From Bacillota bacterium (lineage in GTDB: Bacteria > Bacillota > Clostridia > Christensenellales > SZUA-584), in NCBI GenBank assembly GCA_023460085.1, contig JAEWRI010000043.1, positions 112,760 to 176,759 of the forward strand: a stretch of DNA of 64,000 bases. The letters are read 5' to 3'. A program made the position numbers and the translations under genes. This document shows, in pieces, positions 1-8,642 of this stretch. The notes under the pieces were generated by a model. The model did no database searches. It saw only the letters and a list, made by a program, of their open reading frames with translations, and had not been told where the DNA came from. Numbering within the stretch: the first letter of the stretch is position 1; every line of letters begins with the position of its first letter.

Positions 1-562
1 TGGACATGCGAAGCAGCGCCATGATATCCGCGCTGTTGCGGCTGTCGAGGTTGCCTGTAGGCTCGTCCGCGAGCATCAGTGCGGGGCTGGAAACGAGGGC
101 GCGGCCGATGGAGACCCGCTGCTGCTGTCCTCCTGAAAGCTGATTGGGTAAATGATGCCGTCTGTCCGTGAGCCCCAGCAAGCTCAGCAGTTCCTCCAGC
201 TGCGCCTTGTCGGGCTTGCGCCCGTCCAGCAGCAGCGGAAGCGTGATGTTTTCTTCTACATCCAGCACGGGGATGAGGTTATAAAACTGATAGATGAGGC
301 CGACCTGCCGCCGTCGGAAGATGGCCAGCTTGGTTTCGTCGAGCGCATATATGTCCGCACCGTCCACGTACACTTTGCCGGAGGAGGGACGATCCACACC
401 GCCCACGATGTGCAGCAGCGTCGATTTGCCGGAGCCGGAAGCGCCCACGATGGCGACAAATTCGCCTTTCTGCACGCTGAGTGAAACGTTGTCCAGCGCC
501 TTCACCGCAGCTTCGCCGCTGCCGTAGCCCTTGCTTAAATTTTCAACGCGTAAGATTTCCAT
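1..562 (-). CDS. ABC transporter ATP-binding protein (partial, C-terminus beyond window)
   Basis: ATPase subunit of a MacB/BceA-type ABC exporter that would energise a FtsX-like permease at the membrane. Seen: start ATG at 560-562 preceded by AGGAG; Walker A GASGSGKST near residue 40; Q-loop region; signature LSGGQQQR; Walker B LMLADEPTGNLD. The frame is open to the window edge, so about the last 40 residues are missing. Upstream, 78 bases away and on the same strand, lie a histidine kinase and a response regulator, which is the usual arrangement of antimicrobial-peptide sensing and detoxification modules (BceRS-BceAB type). The permease is expected to the left of base 1. Family assignment is firm; the peptide-resistance role is inference from gene order. 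Confidence 0.93.
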   Translation of the reverse strand, partial: MEILRVENLSKGYGSGEAAVKALDNVSLSVQKGEFVAIVGASGSGKSTLLHIVGGVDRPSSGKVYVDGADIYALDETKLAIFRRRQVGLIYQFYNLIPVLDVEENITLPLLLDGRKPDKAQLEELLSLLGLTDRRHHLPNQLSGGQQQRVSIGRALVSSPALMLADEPTGNLDSRNSADIMALLRMS

Positions 563-589
563 ACGAGTTCTCCTTTTTGTGATGGCTCC

Positions 590-633
590 ATCATACGCAG
601 CGAATGTGACGCAACGGTGAATTTCCACGTGAC
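590..633 (-). promoter_or_regulatory. Candidate OmpR-family operator and promoter before the ABC ATPase gene
   Basis: On the minus strand the kinase-ATPase gap holds three TCAC-containing direct repeats (plus-strand GTGAC 606-610, GTGAA 617-621, GTGAC 629-633), spaced 11 and 12 bases, i.e. about one helical turn. A TATGAT -10 lies at 590-595, but the -35 position (613-618) is poor and is covered by the repeats. This fits activation by the response regulator encoded at 1632-2312. Repeat spacing is seen; the binding partner is inferred. Confidence 0.45.
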
Positions 634-640
634 TGTTTTG

Positions 641-1630
641 TCATTTCGGAAAGCGCAGCGTGAATGTGCTGCCGCGGCCCTGCCCGGAGGAAGCCTGTAT
701 GCTGCCGCCCTGCCCCTGCACGATGGCGGCGGCCATCGCGAGGCCGATGCCCACGCTGTCCTCCGCGGCGTGTCTGCCGCGGTAGAAGCGTGTGAAGATG
801 TGGGGCATGTCCGCCTCGTCAATGCCCGGGCCCGTATCCGCGACGCGTATCTGCGTGAACAGCGGATTCTCTTCGCAGAAGACGCTGATCCCGCCGCCCT
901 CGGGCGTATGCTCCACACAGTTTTTGAGCACGTTCAAAAGCGCCTCGCACGTCCAGTTCTCATCACAGGTGAGCTGCGCGCCGTCTGTGCCGATGTGAAG
1001 CGTCTGGTTTTTAAGCTCGATGGGAATCAGCAGCGGCGCGCACGCACGTTCCACAAGCCGGTGCGCCGGAATACGCTTCGGCTTGAACTGTACCGTGCCC
1101 GCGTCCAGCCGCGACATCTTGAGTAGCGCGGAGACGAGCCACTGCAGCCGTTCTATCTGTATGCGCATGCGCGTTGTAAAGGCGCGCCGTTTGTCCGCAG
1201 GCAGATCGTCGTCTGAAAGCAGATCGGTCATGATGAGCATCGAAGTCAGGGGTGTTTTCAGCTGGTGAGAAATATCCGACAGCGCGCCGGACAGCGCCTC
1301 CTTTTCGCGCTGGAGCATATCCCCGCGCTCACGCAGCGCCACCGTAACCTTGTAAATTTCGTTTTTCAGTATGGAGAGCTCGCCCTCGGCATTGTCACGC
1401 ACGTCGAGCGCATAGTCCCCGCCGTTGATACGCTTCAGATAGTCGCAGAGACGGCGAATCTGGGCATAACGCTGGGCGGTGAAATAAAAGGAGATGCAGA
1501 TGAGCAGCGCGCAGGATATCCCCGCGGCGATGCCCGCCTGAAGCGAGAATAAAAAGCTGGCAGCTGTAATAACGGCTCCCACAGTAAGCAGCAGAACAAG
1601 AAAGCTTCGGACTTCACGGTTGCGCAGCAT
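641..1630 (-). CDS. Sensor histidine kinase (intramembrane-sensing type)
   Basis: 329-residue membrane kinase. Two transmembrane helices (about residues 9-29 and 32-52) are separated by only a few residues, so there is no extracytoplasmic sensor domain. A HAMP-like linker follows (~53-105), then a HisKA domain with SDISHQLKTPL (phospho-acceptor His122), an N box NVLKNCVEHTPEGG, and G boxes ADTGPGID and GIGLAMA. It starts one base after the response regulator stop codon, so the pair is translationally coupled. Kinases without a sensor loop commonly detect stimuli through a partner ABC transporter, and an ABC ATPase gene follows. The kinase call is certain; the signal is unknown. Confidence 0.95.
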   Translation of the reverse strand: MLRNREVRSFLVLLLTVGAVITAASFLFSLQAGIAAGISCALLICISFYFTAQRYAQIRRLCDYLKRINGGDYALDVRDNAEGELSILKNEIYKVTVALRERGDMLQREKEALSGALSDISHQLKTPLTSMLIMTDLLSDDDLPADKRRAFTTRMRIQIERLQWLVSALLKMSRLDAGTVQFKPKRIPAHRLVERACAPLLIPIELKNQTLHIGTDGAQLTCDENWTCEALLNVLKNCVEHTPEGGGISVFCEENPLFTQIRVADTGPGIDEADMPHIFTRFYRGRHAAEDSVGIGLAMAAAIVQGQGGSIQASSGQGRGSTFTLRFPK

Positions 1631-1631
1631 G

Positions 1632-2312
1632 CTATTCTCCCGCGCGGTAACCGATGCCGCGCACCGTCTGTATCAGCCTGGGGGCTTGTGCATCGTCGCC
1701 CAGCTTCTCGCGCAGACGCTTGATGTATACCGACAGCGTGTTGTCGGTGACAAACTCTCCGCCGATGTCCCAGATGCCTTCCAGCAGCTGCGCGCGTGTG
1801 AGCACCTGACCGGGATGCGCCGCAAGGGTGAGCAGCAAGCGGTATTCCAGCGCGCTCAGCGGGACTTCTGTACCGTCGCGCGTCACCTTGGCTTGCCGGG
1901 TGTTGACAATCACCGGACCCAGACGCAGCTCGTCGCGGCTTTCTCCGCCGCCTTCGGCCCGGCGCAGCACCGTGCGCAGCCGGGACAGCAGCTCCCGGAC
2001 TCTAAAAGGTTTGGTGATGTAGTCATCCGCACCCATATCGAGGCCCATCACGACGCTGACCTCCTCGTCGCACGCGGTTAAGAAGATGACCGGTGTGCTG
2101 CCCTGCGCGCGGATGATGCCGCAAATATCGTATCCGCTGCCATCGGGCAGAGAAATGTCCAGCAACGCCAGATCAAACCGTGACTCCGCGAGCGTCTGCC
2201 GTGCCTGCAGCGCGGTATGGCATACCACCACGCAGTAGCCCTCCTGTTTCAGCGTGTATTCCAGGCCCATCGCGATGGTCTTGTCGTCTTCCACCAGCAA
2301 TATCTGTTTCAT
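1632..2312 (-). CDS. OmpR-family response regulator
   Basis: 226 residues: receiver domain at 1-115 with acidic pocket EDD at 8-10, phospho-acceptor Asp52 in LLDISLPDG, the T/A position and conserved Lys in TKPFRVREL; winged-helix DNA-binding domain from ~130 to the end (LSALEYRLLLTLAAHPG, VYIKRLREKLG, VRGIGYRAG). GGAGGG lies 6 bases before the ATG. First gene of the operon RR-HK-ABC ATPase. It probably controls the downstream transporter genes through the repeats at 606-633 (inference). Confidence 0.96.
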   Translation of the reverse strand: MKQILLVEDDKTIAMGLEYTLKQEGYCVVVCHTALQARQTLAESRFDLALLDISLPDGSGYDICGIIRAQGSTPVIFLTACDEEVSVVMGLDMGADDYITKPFRVRELLSRLRTVLRRAEGGGESRDELRLGPVIVNTRQAKVTRDGTEVPLSALEYRLLLTLAAHPGQVLTRAQLLEGIWDIGGEFVTDNTLSVYIKRLREKLGDDAQAPRLIQTVRGIGYRAGE

Positions 2313-2329
2313 GCATCCCTCCGATATTC

Positions 2330-2335
2330 ATTATA
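2330..2335 (-). promoter_or_regulatory. -10 box before the response regulator gene
   Basis: TATAAT on the minus strand, 17 bases upstream of the response regulator start region. No good -35 is visible at the right distance, so the promoter may be weak or activator-dependent. Confidence 0.4.
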
Positions 2336-2375
2336 GCCTGCCCGGAAAATCTTTGCATGACGAAAATGTAATGAA

Positions 2376-2404
2376 AGAATTGAAAAGGCCCTCCGAAGAG
2401 GGCC
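2376..2404 (-). terminator. Intrinsic terminator of the MFS gene
   Basis: Minus-strand stem GGCCCTC/GAGGGCC (2387-2404) with a 4-base loop, followed by TTTTCAATT. It lies just after the MFS stop codon and before the response regulator promoter, so it separates the two transcripts. Confidence 0.8.
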
Positions 2405-2419
2405 AGCCTGTGGCAGTGG

Positions 2420-3700
2420 TCAGCCGTTGTTCCGATTTTCTTTCTCGCGCAGTTCTAACAGTACCTTCGACTCTTTCATGCGGGCCGAGAAAGGAATGAG
2501 AAGCGCGGAAAGCGCAATAAAGAGCAGCATCGGCAGCAGTATGGCGCCGGTTGAGCTGCGCAGCCAATCGAAAAATACCACGAAAAGCGTGCCGGAAATC
2601 TGACCCATCAGCAATATTGCGCCAAAGGAAGTACCCTCTTTCGCAGGGTAAGCTACTTCGGCACCGTGTTGGAACAGTATGGGCGCAACACCCATGATGG
2701 AAAATCCCGCAAGGCCTGCTGCAATACAGAGCGGTATGAGGGAGGTGATAAACGTGAGGCCGGCATAGAGCGGAACGAGTACCGAAATCGCCGTGATGAA
2801 GAGCGGTACACGACGGCGTACTTTATCGGAGATGATTGGCAGCACTATCGCGCCTATCACGCCGCACACTACGAATACCGCGCCTACCAGCCCGGCAGTG
2901 TCCGCGTCAATGCCGCGCGGAGCGAGTATCTTCTCTATACAGGTCAGCAGCGTATTGAAAACGCCCATGGCAATGAAGGAAACCAGCAGTACCACCAGGA
3001 AAGCGCGGTTCTTGAACAATCGTATCACGGAACGCGGCGAAAGGTCTTCCTTTTCCGCTTCGGGACCAGGCGGTATCGGCGGACGCTCCTTTGTCAGGGC
3101 GACTGCGACTATGGCGCATACAACGGCAATGATCGCGTAAACCTTCAGCATCTCGGGTATCGCTATCTGTGTTGGCGCGGCTATGAGCGCTTCCATTCCG
3201 AGACCTGCCGGATTGACAAGTATCGGAGAGAGCACCATCGGCACAATGAATCCCAGGTACTGGGCCATCGTGAGCAGACCTGCCGCAATGGAACGCTCCG
3301 ACACGGGAAACCAGTTAGCCGGAACCTTGGTGGAGATGTTGAGCAGAAAGGGCTGCGCCGCCGCGATGCCGAACTGGAAGACGAGCGCAAGCGTTAAATC
3401 GGCGGCAAAGACGGCGCGCAGCACGCCGAATACCGCGGTTCCCGCGGCACCGATGATGAGCGCAGGGCGGTAACCGAATTTGTCGATTACCCATGAAGCC
3501 GGAAAGGTGAACGCCACGTACATGATAAAGTAACTTGTGGAGAACATCAGCACGACGAGGCTGGAAGCGCCGTAGTATGCCTCCGCGATGCTCTGTATGG
3601 CTGAAAGCGACAGCCAGAAGATCTGCGTGCTGACAATGATTGGAATGATAGCGGCGAGTATGATCCAGCGATATCGATAGGTTCTGTAGCCCTGTTCCAT
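2420..3700 (-). CDS. MFS transporter
   Basis: 426-residue inner-membrane permease with about 12 hydrophobic helices and the central cytoplasmic loop (~residues 205-225, rich in Pro/Glu). The loop after TM2 carries an MFS-A-like motif (WVIDKFGYRPAL) and the second half repeats it (ISDKVRRRVPLF). AAAGGAAGG precedes the ATG. Overall layout resembles the eukaryote-like FLVCR/MFS 7 group, but the substrate cannot be read from the sequence. Monocistronic: its own promoter at 3745-3773 and a terminator directly downstream. Confidence 0.9.
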   Translation of the reverse strand: MEQGYRTYRYRWIILAAIIPIIVSTQIFWLSLSAIQSIAEAYYGASSLVVLMFSTSYFIMYVAFTFPASWVIDKFGYRPALIIGAAGTAVFGVLRAVFAADLTLALVFQFGIAAAQPFLLNISTKVPANWFPVSERSIAAGLLTMAQYLGFIVPMVLSPILVNPAGLGMEALIAAPTQIAIPEMLKVYAIIAVVCAIVAVALTKERPPIPPGPEAEKEDLSPRSVIRLFKNRAFLVVLLVSFIAMGVFNTLLTCIEKILAPRGIDADTAGLVGAVFVVCGVIGAIVLPIISDKVRRRVPLFITAISVLVPLYAGLTFITSLIPLCIAAGLAGFSIMGVAPILFQHGAEVAYPAKEGTSFGAILLMGQISGTLFVVFFDWLRSSTGAILLPMLLFIALSALLIPFSARMKESKVLLELREKENRNNG

Positions 3701-3744
3701 AAAGGCCTTCCTTTCGTATGGATTTGTTCCGGAAGAGTTAATTC

Positions 3745-3773
3745 ATTATAGGCGCTTTTCGTGTGTGATGCAA
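3745..3773 (-). promoter_or_regulatory. Promoter of the MFS gene
   Basis: Minus strand TTGCAT (3768-3773), 17-base spacer, TATAAT (3745-3750), 45 bases upstream of the MFS start. Divergent from the promoter at 3790-3818. Confidence 0.75.
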
Positions 3774-3789
3774 ATGAAAAAAGACGAGC

Positions 3790-3818
3790 TTGACAGCGTG
3801 CCGCGCCGCCGTTACGAT
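3790..3818 (+). promoter_or_regulatory. Promoter of the SDR pseudogene
   Basis: TTGACA (3790-3795), 17-base spacer, TACGAT (3813-3818). The expected transcript start near 3825 rules out a start codon upstream of it and supports the ATG at 3868. A good promoter in front of a frameshifted gene suggests recent decay or a sequence error. Confidence 0.8.
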
Positions 3819-3867
3819 GAAACTACATGGTTCACATTTTCATGAGCATTATCCGGCGGAGGGGCAT

Positions 3868-4658
3868 ATGGGAGAAAAAGGAATGAGGCTGGGCAGCCGG
3901 GTGCTTATTACGGGCGGAGGCGACGGCATCGGTTTCTTTATAGCGGCACAGCTGCTGGAGGACCGGCATCGTGTGGCGGTGCTCGACATCGGCATCGGCA
4001 GGCTGGAGGCGCTGGCGGAGAAGCACGGCGACGCGCTGCTTGCGTATCAGGGCGATGTGACAAGCGCGGCCGATGTGGACGCGTGCGTCGCTGCGATGGT
4101 GGGCCGCTGGGGCGGCGTGGATGTACGGTGCACAATGCGTGCGCCTGTCCCTTCAAGAATTTCGACGATACGTCGGATGCGGTTTTTGCCCGTACGATGG
4201 ATGTCAACTACTACGGCGCGGTGAGGATGGTGCGCGCGGTGCTGCCGCACATGCGTGCGCAGAAATCGGGGCGCGTCTGCTTTACGAGCTCCGGCGTGGG
4301 CGTAACGGGCTTCGGTGGCCTTTGTGCCTATGCATCCACCAAGGGAGCGCTGGAGGCGCTGGCCAAGTGCCTCGGCATTGAGGAAGAAGGCGCGGGCATC
4401 ACGTTTCACATCCTCCATCCGCCGCTGACGCGCACCGCGTCGTCCAGACCGCTTCCGGTACCGCCTGAATTCATGGCGGACGCGGAGAAGGTGGGGCGCG
4501 GTCTGGCGAAGCGCCTTGGAAAGAAAAGCTTCATCCTCTGTCACTCCGCGGGACAGCGGCTGCAGACGGCGACGGCTTATCGGTTTCCAATCAAACTGGG
4601 CAGGCTCATGAGCAAAATGACGCGGCGCGCGGACAAGGCGCAGCCGGATAAGGGATAA
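3868..4658 (+). pseudogene. Short-chain dehydrogenase/reductase, frameshifted
   Basis: Start ATG 3868 follows GGAGGGG. The first frame encodes a Rossmann start with the SDR nucleotide motif (VLITGGGDGIGFF) and continues to WGGVDV at about 4125. The homologous continuation (VHNACA, corresponding to the NNAG motif; later FTSSGVGVTGFG and the YASTK active-site stretch with Tyr and Lys) is in the next frame to 4658. Adding one base, for example a T after 4126, would join the halves as GVDVLVHNACA, so a single-base deletion is the simplest explanation. Full length would be ~263 residues, normal for 3-ketosphinganine/sterol-type SDRs. Real mutation and sequencing error cannot be told apart here. 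Confidence 0.85.
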
Positions 4659-4683
4659 TCAAGAAGCTGTAGACAGCGCGCGT

Positions 4684-5217
4684 TCAGCCCTCTTGCGGTA
4701 CGATGCGCTCGAAGTAAGGTTCGGGCACATAGCCCGTGTCCTCGAACTGCACGAAGCCTTTCTGAATGAAGCCGTTCTTTTGAAGTATGCGCAGCGAGGC
4801 GGCGTTGCCCGGCAGCGCGGAGGCGGCGACGCGGTCGAGACGGCGCGTGCCGTCGAGCCACGCCAGATACGCCGCGACGGCTTCCGATGCGAAGCCCTGT
4901 CCCCACGTGTCGCTGCGGAAATGGTAAATGAGTTCTCCGCAACGTGAATCTTCCGGATCGGGTTTGCAGCCCGCCGCGCCCACCAGCACGCCATCCGCTT
5001 TGCGGACAACGGCGAATACCGCGAAGCCGTGTTCGCGATAATTGTGTAGGTTGACGCTGATCATTCCGCGTATAAGCTCTGCATCGATGCCGCCACCGCA
5101 GAGGCACATGACCTCCGCGTTGCCCCAAATCTGCAGCAGAGCCGCTTCGTCTTCGGACGTAAACCCGCGAAGACCCAGCCTTTCTGTTTCCGCGATGAAT
5201 GTGTTGACTATATCCAT
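4684..5217 (-). CDS. GNAT N-acetyltransferase (RimJ/RimL type)
   Basis: 177 residues. N-terminal ETERLGLRGFTSEDEAAL is typical of RimJ/RimL-type GNATs; the acetyl-CoA loop is WGQGFASEAVAAYL and the last motif is ALPGNAASLRILQKNGF. The ATG at 5217 is chosen because family members start just before this motif; no ribosome binding site precedes it, and a TATAAT box ends 7 bases upstream, so the mRNA may be leaderless. A TTG start ten codons upstream would lie within the promoter. Likely acetylates an amino group of a small molecule or protein N-terminus; substrate unknown. Divergent from the gene at 5281. Confidence 0.9.
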   Translation of the reverse strand: MDIVNTFIAETERLGLRGFTSEDEAALLQIWGNAEVMCLCGGGIDAELIRGMISVNLHNYREHGFAVFAVVRKADGVLVGAAGCKPDPEDSRCGELIYHFRSDTWGQGFASEAVAAYLAWLDGTRRLDRVAASALPGNAASLRILQKNGFIQKGFVQFEDTGYVPEPYFERIVPQEG

Positions 5218-5232
5218 GAATAGGATTATACA
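5204..5232 (+). promoter_or_regulatory. Promoter of the 533-residue protein, overlapping a divergent promoter
   Basis: TTGACT (5204-5209), 17-base spacer, TATACA (5227-5232). The -10 overlaps the minus-strand TATAAT at 5225-5230. A hairpin GGAAGCG/CGCTTCC (5235-5263) would form at the 5' end of this transcript. Confidence 0.65.
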
Positions 5233-5253
5233 CGGGAAGCGGCGCAAAGGGAA
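5225..5253 (-). promoter_or_regulatory. Promoter of the GNAT gene
   Basis: Minus-strand TATAAT at 5225-5230 with a weak -35 (TTCCCT, 5248-5253) at 17 bases. Expected transcript start coincides with the GNAT ATG at 5217. Confidence 0.55.
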
Positions 5254-5280
5254 CCACGCTTCCTCTTCTGAGGGGTTTTA

Positions 5281-6882
5281 ATGGGTACGACGCTGGCAAG
5301 TTATCATGTTTACGGGCAGGCACCCGAAGCCGTTCAGCCCCTGCTGGAGGCAGGATTTTCCGTGCGGATGCTTTCGCCCGGTTGGACAACCGTGCTATGT
5401 GATGATAGAGAGCTTTCCGACGTACCCGCGAAGAAGCTCTCGAAGGCGCTGGGCGCACCCGTGCTGTCGTTCCTGTACTTTGACGACGATTTGATTTGGC
5501 TCACAACGTTCGCGGGAGGCAGGCTGGCCGCACAGTACCGCATGGACTATGGCGCGGAACCGTATTCAAAGAATGTCGGAGCGTTTGCGGAAGCGCTGGG
5601 CTGGGATAAGGCGCTTGCGCCGCGTCTGAAACGCATATTCGACTGCCATGAACTTGAAGAGAAGACGGCGATGCTGGAGGAGTTCTTCGGCGTGGCGCTG
5701 CGTGTGGACGCGCGGATGCTGGAGGACGGCGCGGAGGGTTTTGCGCGTATGCGCGGCGACGCGCTGTACCGGGAGTATGAGGCGCGGCAGAAGAAGATAT
5801 CCACGATCAATAACCGCATGCGCGCCGTGCTGACGCAGGAGCTGGACGCGAAGCTGTCCGGCGCGTGGCCATGTATCGCGGTGCGCCGCGCAGAAGATGC
5901 GGATACCTATGATTCCGATATGGGGGAAGTGTTGGAGCTTTCCGGAGACGAGCTGCGCCCGATGCTGGGCAGCTTTCGGATGCGCAGTTTCAATCCGAAG
6001 ATCTACCCGGGGCGCGGGTGGCTGACGATAGCCGATGTGATGGGAGATCCGCTGCGTGTAAGCCGCGACGGGCGGGTGCTTGGCAGTGTACCCTTGCCGG
6101 AAGGTGTAGAAGTAACCACGGTGCTGGAAGACGGGGATATCATCGGCGTCGCGCACCATGGGCGCGTTGAGGGTTCCAGCGTGATGCGGCTGAACGCGCA
6201 GGGCGAAGAGGTCTGGCACGTAACGCTGAATGGGATGTTTTTTCGGGTTTCGCCCGTCATGCATGGCAGCAATATCTACTGCGGTGCCGGCAGCATCGAG
6301 AATGACGACGGGTTGTTCATGAAGCTGGACGAGGACGGACGCACCCTGGCCAGTCTGCAAACGCCTTACCTGAACAGCCATACGGAGGTGCTCTTTCACG
6401 ACGGGTGGATTTATTATCTGGGGGATCAACGCAGCGACACGAGCTGCCGCGAAGTGCTGCTGAAGCTGGACGAGTCGCTGCGCATCGTGGGGACGGCGGA
6501 AGCGCCCAAAGGAGTACCGATCTACGGCGACGCGTTTTTCGACCGGCGGCACGGGCGGCTGTATTACAACGCGCTGGATAAGCGCATTGTACGTTTTGAT
6601 ATCGCGGCTATGCGCTGCGATGTGTTTACCACCGATGAGGAGATCTATCTCAGCCTTGCGGGCGAGGACGGGTATCTGTACGGCTTTTCGGGAAGCTCCA
6701 CGCTCTGGGTGCTGGACGCGGACGCGAAGCCCGTATCGCGTCACCGGCTGAAAGGCGGGATATTCGACGTGCGCGAATCGGAGACGGGCGTGCACGCGCT
6801 CACCGCAACAGGGGATATGGCCGCGTGGGGCTTTTCCGAGCCGCCCTGCTGGCTGCGCGTTTACCGCGTTGAACCCGTATAA
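5281..6882 (+). CDS. Hypothetical protein with C-terminal beta-propeller-like repeats
   Basis: 533 residues, not recognised as a named family. GAGGGG lies 5 bases before the ATG. The N-terminal ~190 residues are mixed alpha/beta (an ELSDVPAKKLSKALGAP stretch, then a helical segment ending EARQKKISTINNRMRAVL). The remaining ~340 residues show repeated beta-rich blade-like units (LRVSRDGRVLGSVPLP, MKLDEDGRTLASLQTP, LLKLDESLRIVGTAEAP, WVLDADAKPVSRHRLK) of the PQQ/WD kind. No signal peptide, so presumably cytoplasmic. It precedes a sugar kinase by 85 bases, but a shared role cannot be shown. Confidence 0.8.
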   Translation: MGTTLASYHVYGQAPEAVQPLLEAGFSVRMLSPGWTTVLCDDRELSDVPAKKLSKALGAPVLSFLYFDDDLIWLTTFAGGRLAAQYRMDYGAEPYSKNVGAFAEALGWDKALAPRLKRIFDCHELEEKTAMLEEFFGVALRVDARMLEDGAEGFARMRGDALYREYEARQKKISTINNRMRAVLTQELDAKLSGAWPCIAVRRAEDADTYDSDMGEVLELSGDELRPMLGSFRMRSFNPKIYPGRGWLTIADVMGDPLRVSRDGRVLGSVPLPEGVEVTTVLEDGDIIGVAHHGRVEGSSVMRLNAQGEEVWHVTLNGMFFRVSPVMHGSNIYCGAGSIENDDGLFMKLDEDGRTLASLQTPYLNSHTEVLFHDGWIYYLGDQRSDTSCREVLLKLDESLRIVGTAEAPKGVPIYGDAFFDRRHGRLYYNALDKRIVRFDIAAMRCDVFTTDEEIYLSLAGEDGYLYGFSGSSTLWVLDADAKPVSRHRLKGGIFDVRESETGVHALTATGDMAAWGFSEPPCWLRVYRVEPV

Positions 6883-6967
6883 GACAATATTGATGATAAG
6901 CCGCCCTTGCCTGCGGCAGGGTGCTGAGGGGTTTTGACCTTTACATTCGGTAAGGGAGGATGGGAAT

Positions 6968-8503
6968 ATGGAAGAATTGATTCTTGCCATCGACTGCGGC
7001 ACGCAGAGCGTGCGTGCGCTTCTGTTTGACAAGACAGGGGCGCTGCTGGCGAAGGAGAAAGCCGCCTTTGCGCCGTACGTTTCCGCGCAGCCGGGCTGGG
7101 CGGAGCAGAACCCGGAGGTATACTGGGACAGCGCGTGCGATGCCTGCCGGCGGCTGAAGCAGAGCGCGGGCGAGTACTGGACTGCCATCAAAGCGGTGGT
7201 GGTGACCACCCAGCGCGACACGTGCATCTGCATGGACAACAACGGCAAGGTGCTGCGAGATGCCATCGTCTGGCTGGATCAGCGCGAGGCGAAGTGCGAG
7301 ACGCCCCTGAAGCCGCAGTTCCGCGCGATGTTTGCACTGGTGGGTATGACGCGCACCATCGACGTGGCGCGCAAAAAGAGTAAGTCCCATTGGCTGAGCG
7401 AGAATCAGCCGGAGCTTTGGGCGAAGACGGATAAGTTCCTGCTCGTATCGGGCTTTTTCGCGTACCGCATGACGGGCAATTTTGTAGACTCGGTCGCCAA
7501 TCAGATAGGGCACATCCCGTTCGATTACAAGCACAAATGCTGGCCCGGACCGCATCACTATAACTGGGACGTATTCGGTGTGCGGCGCGAACAGCTGCCG
7601 GAGCTCGTCCGCCCGGGTGAAAGCATGGGCGGGCTTACCGCCACCGCAGCGCAGCAGATGGGTCTGCCGGAGGGATTGCCGGTATTGGCGGGCGCGTCCG
7701 ACAAGGGCTGCGAAACGCTGGGTATGGGCTGCCTCTCGCCGGAGAGCGTGAATTTGAGCTTCGGCACCAGCGCCACGGTGCAGACCACCACGAAGAAGTA
7801 TCTGGAGCCCATCCCGTTTATGCCGTCTTATATGGCTGCTGTACCGGAGCGCTTCAATCCGGAGATCCAGATCTACCGCGGTTACTGGATGATCAGCTGG
7901 TTCAAGCAGGAGTTTGCAGCCAAAGAGACGGTGCAGGCGGAAAAAATGGGGGTTGCGCCGGAGGAGCTGCTGAACCAGCGGCTGGCCGATGTGCCGCCGG
8001 GCAGCGACGGGCTGATGCTGCAGCCGTACTGGACGGCAGGCCTGCGTTCCCCCGAGGCCAGAGGGGCGATGGTGGGCTTTTCGGACGCGCACACGCGCAT
8101 CCATATTTACCGTGCCATTATCGAGGGCATCAATTTTACGCTCATCGACGGCATGAAAAGCATAGAGCGCGTAACGGGGGAGACCACAAAGCGCATTCTC
8201 GTTTCCGGCGGAGGATCCCAGAGCGACATGATCTGCCAGATCACCGCCGACATGTTTGGTCTGCCGGTATACAAGGGCCAAACCTACGAAGCGTCCGGCC
8301 TCGGCGCGGCGATTATCGGCTACGTCAGCACAGGCGCGTTTGCTTCCTACGAGGAGGCCGTGGAGGCTATGGTGCACTGCGATACCGTGTATCATCCGGA
8401 TCCGGACAATGCGCGCAAGTACGCCGGGCTGTTTACACAGGTGTATCAGCGCATCTACAAGAGTTTGCAGCCGGTGTATAAGCGCATGGAAAAACAGCAA
8501 TAG
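6968..8503 (+). CDS. FGGY-family carbohydrate kinase
   Basis: 511 residues, normal length for xylulokinase-type kinases. N-terminal phosphate motif AIDCGTQSVRALLFD; substrate-domain segment AIVWLDQRE; catalytic Asp in the AGASDKGCETLG segment; C-terminal ATP domain with LVSGGGSQSDMICQITADMFG (written here as its parts LVSGGGSQSD and ITADMFGLPV). AGGGAGG precedes the ATG by 6 bases. Phosphorylates a sugar or polyol using ATP in the cytoplasm; which one cannot be read by eye. No transporter or isomerase of a sugar pathway is adjacent. A terminator follows at 8512. Confidence 0.92.
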   Translation: MEELILAIDCGTQSVRALLFDKTGALLAKEKAAFAPYVSAQPGWAEQNPEVYWDSACDACRRLKQSAGEYWTAIKAVVVTTQRDTCICMDNNGKVLRDAIVWLDQREAKCETPLKPQFRAMFALVGMTRTIDVARKKSKSHWLSENQPELWAKTDKFLLVSGFFAYRMTGNFVDSVANQIGHIPFDYKHKCWPGPHHYNWDVFGVRREQLPELVRPGESMGGLTATAAQQMGLPEGLPVLAGASDKGCETLGMGCLSPESVNLSFGTSATVQTTTKKYLEPIPFMPSYMAAVPERFNPEIQIYRGYWMISWFKQEFAAKETVQAEKMGVAPEELLNQRLADVPPGSDGLMLQPYWTAGLRSPEARGAMVGFSDAHTRIHIYRAIIEGINFTLIDGMKSIERVTGETTKRILVSGGGSQSDMICQITADMFGLPVYKGQTYEASGLGAAIIGYVSTGAFASYEEAVEAMVHCDTVYHPDPDNARKYAGLFTQVYQRIYKSLQPVYKRMEKQQ

Positions 8504-8511
8504 AAGATGGC

Positions 8512-8539
8512 AAGGCGTTCCTGCGGGGACGCCTTTTCT
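8512..8539 (+). terminator. Intrinsic terminator after the FGGY kinase
   Basis: Stem GGCGT/ACGCC (8514-8533) with an inner TCC/GGG extension, then TTTT. A second GC-rich palindrome (GCCGCATGCGGC, about 8612-8623) followed by a run of T lies before the next promoter and may be a backup terminator. Confidence 0.75.
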
Positions 8540-8642
8540 ATTGCAAAGGATAATTCCAGCTGTCACTGTAATGGAACCGAACGAGTACGGCGGAAGCTGG
8601 CAACCCCGCCCGCCGCATGCGGCAGCCGTTTTTTTCGGCGGA

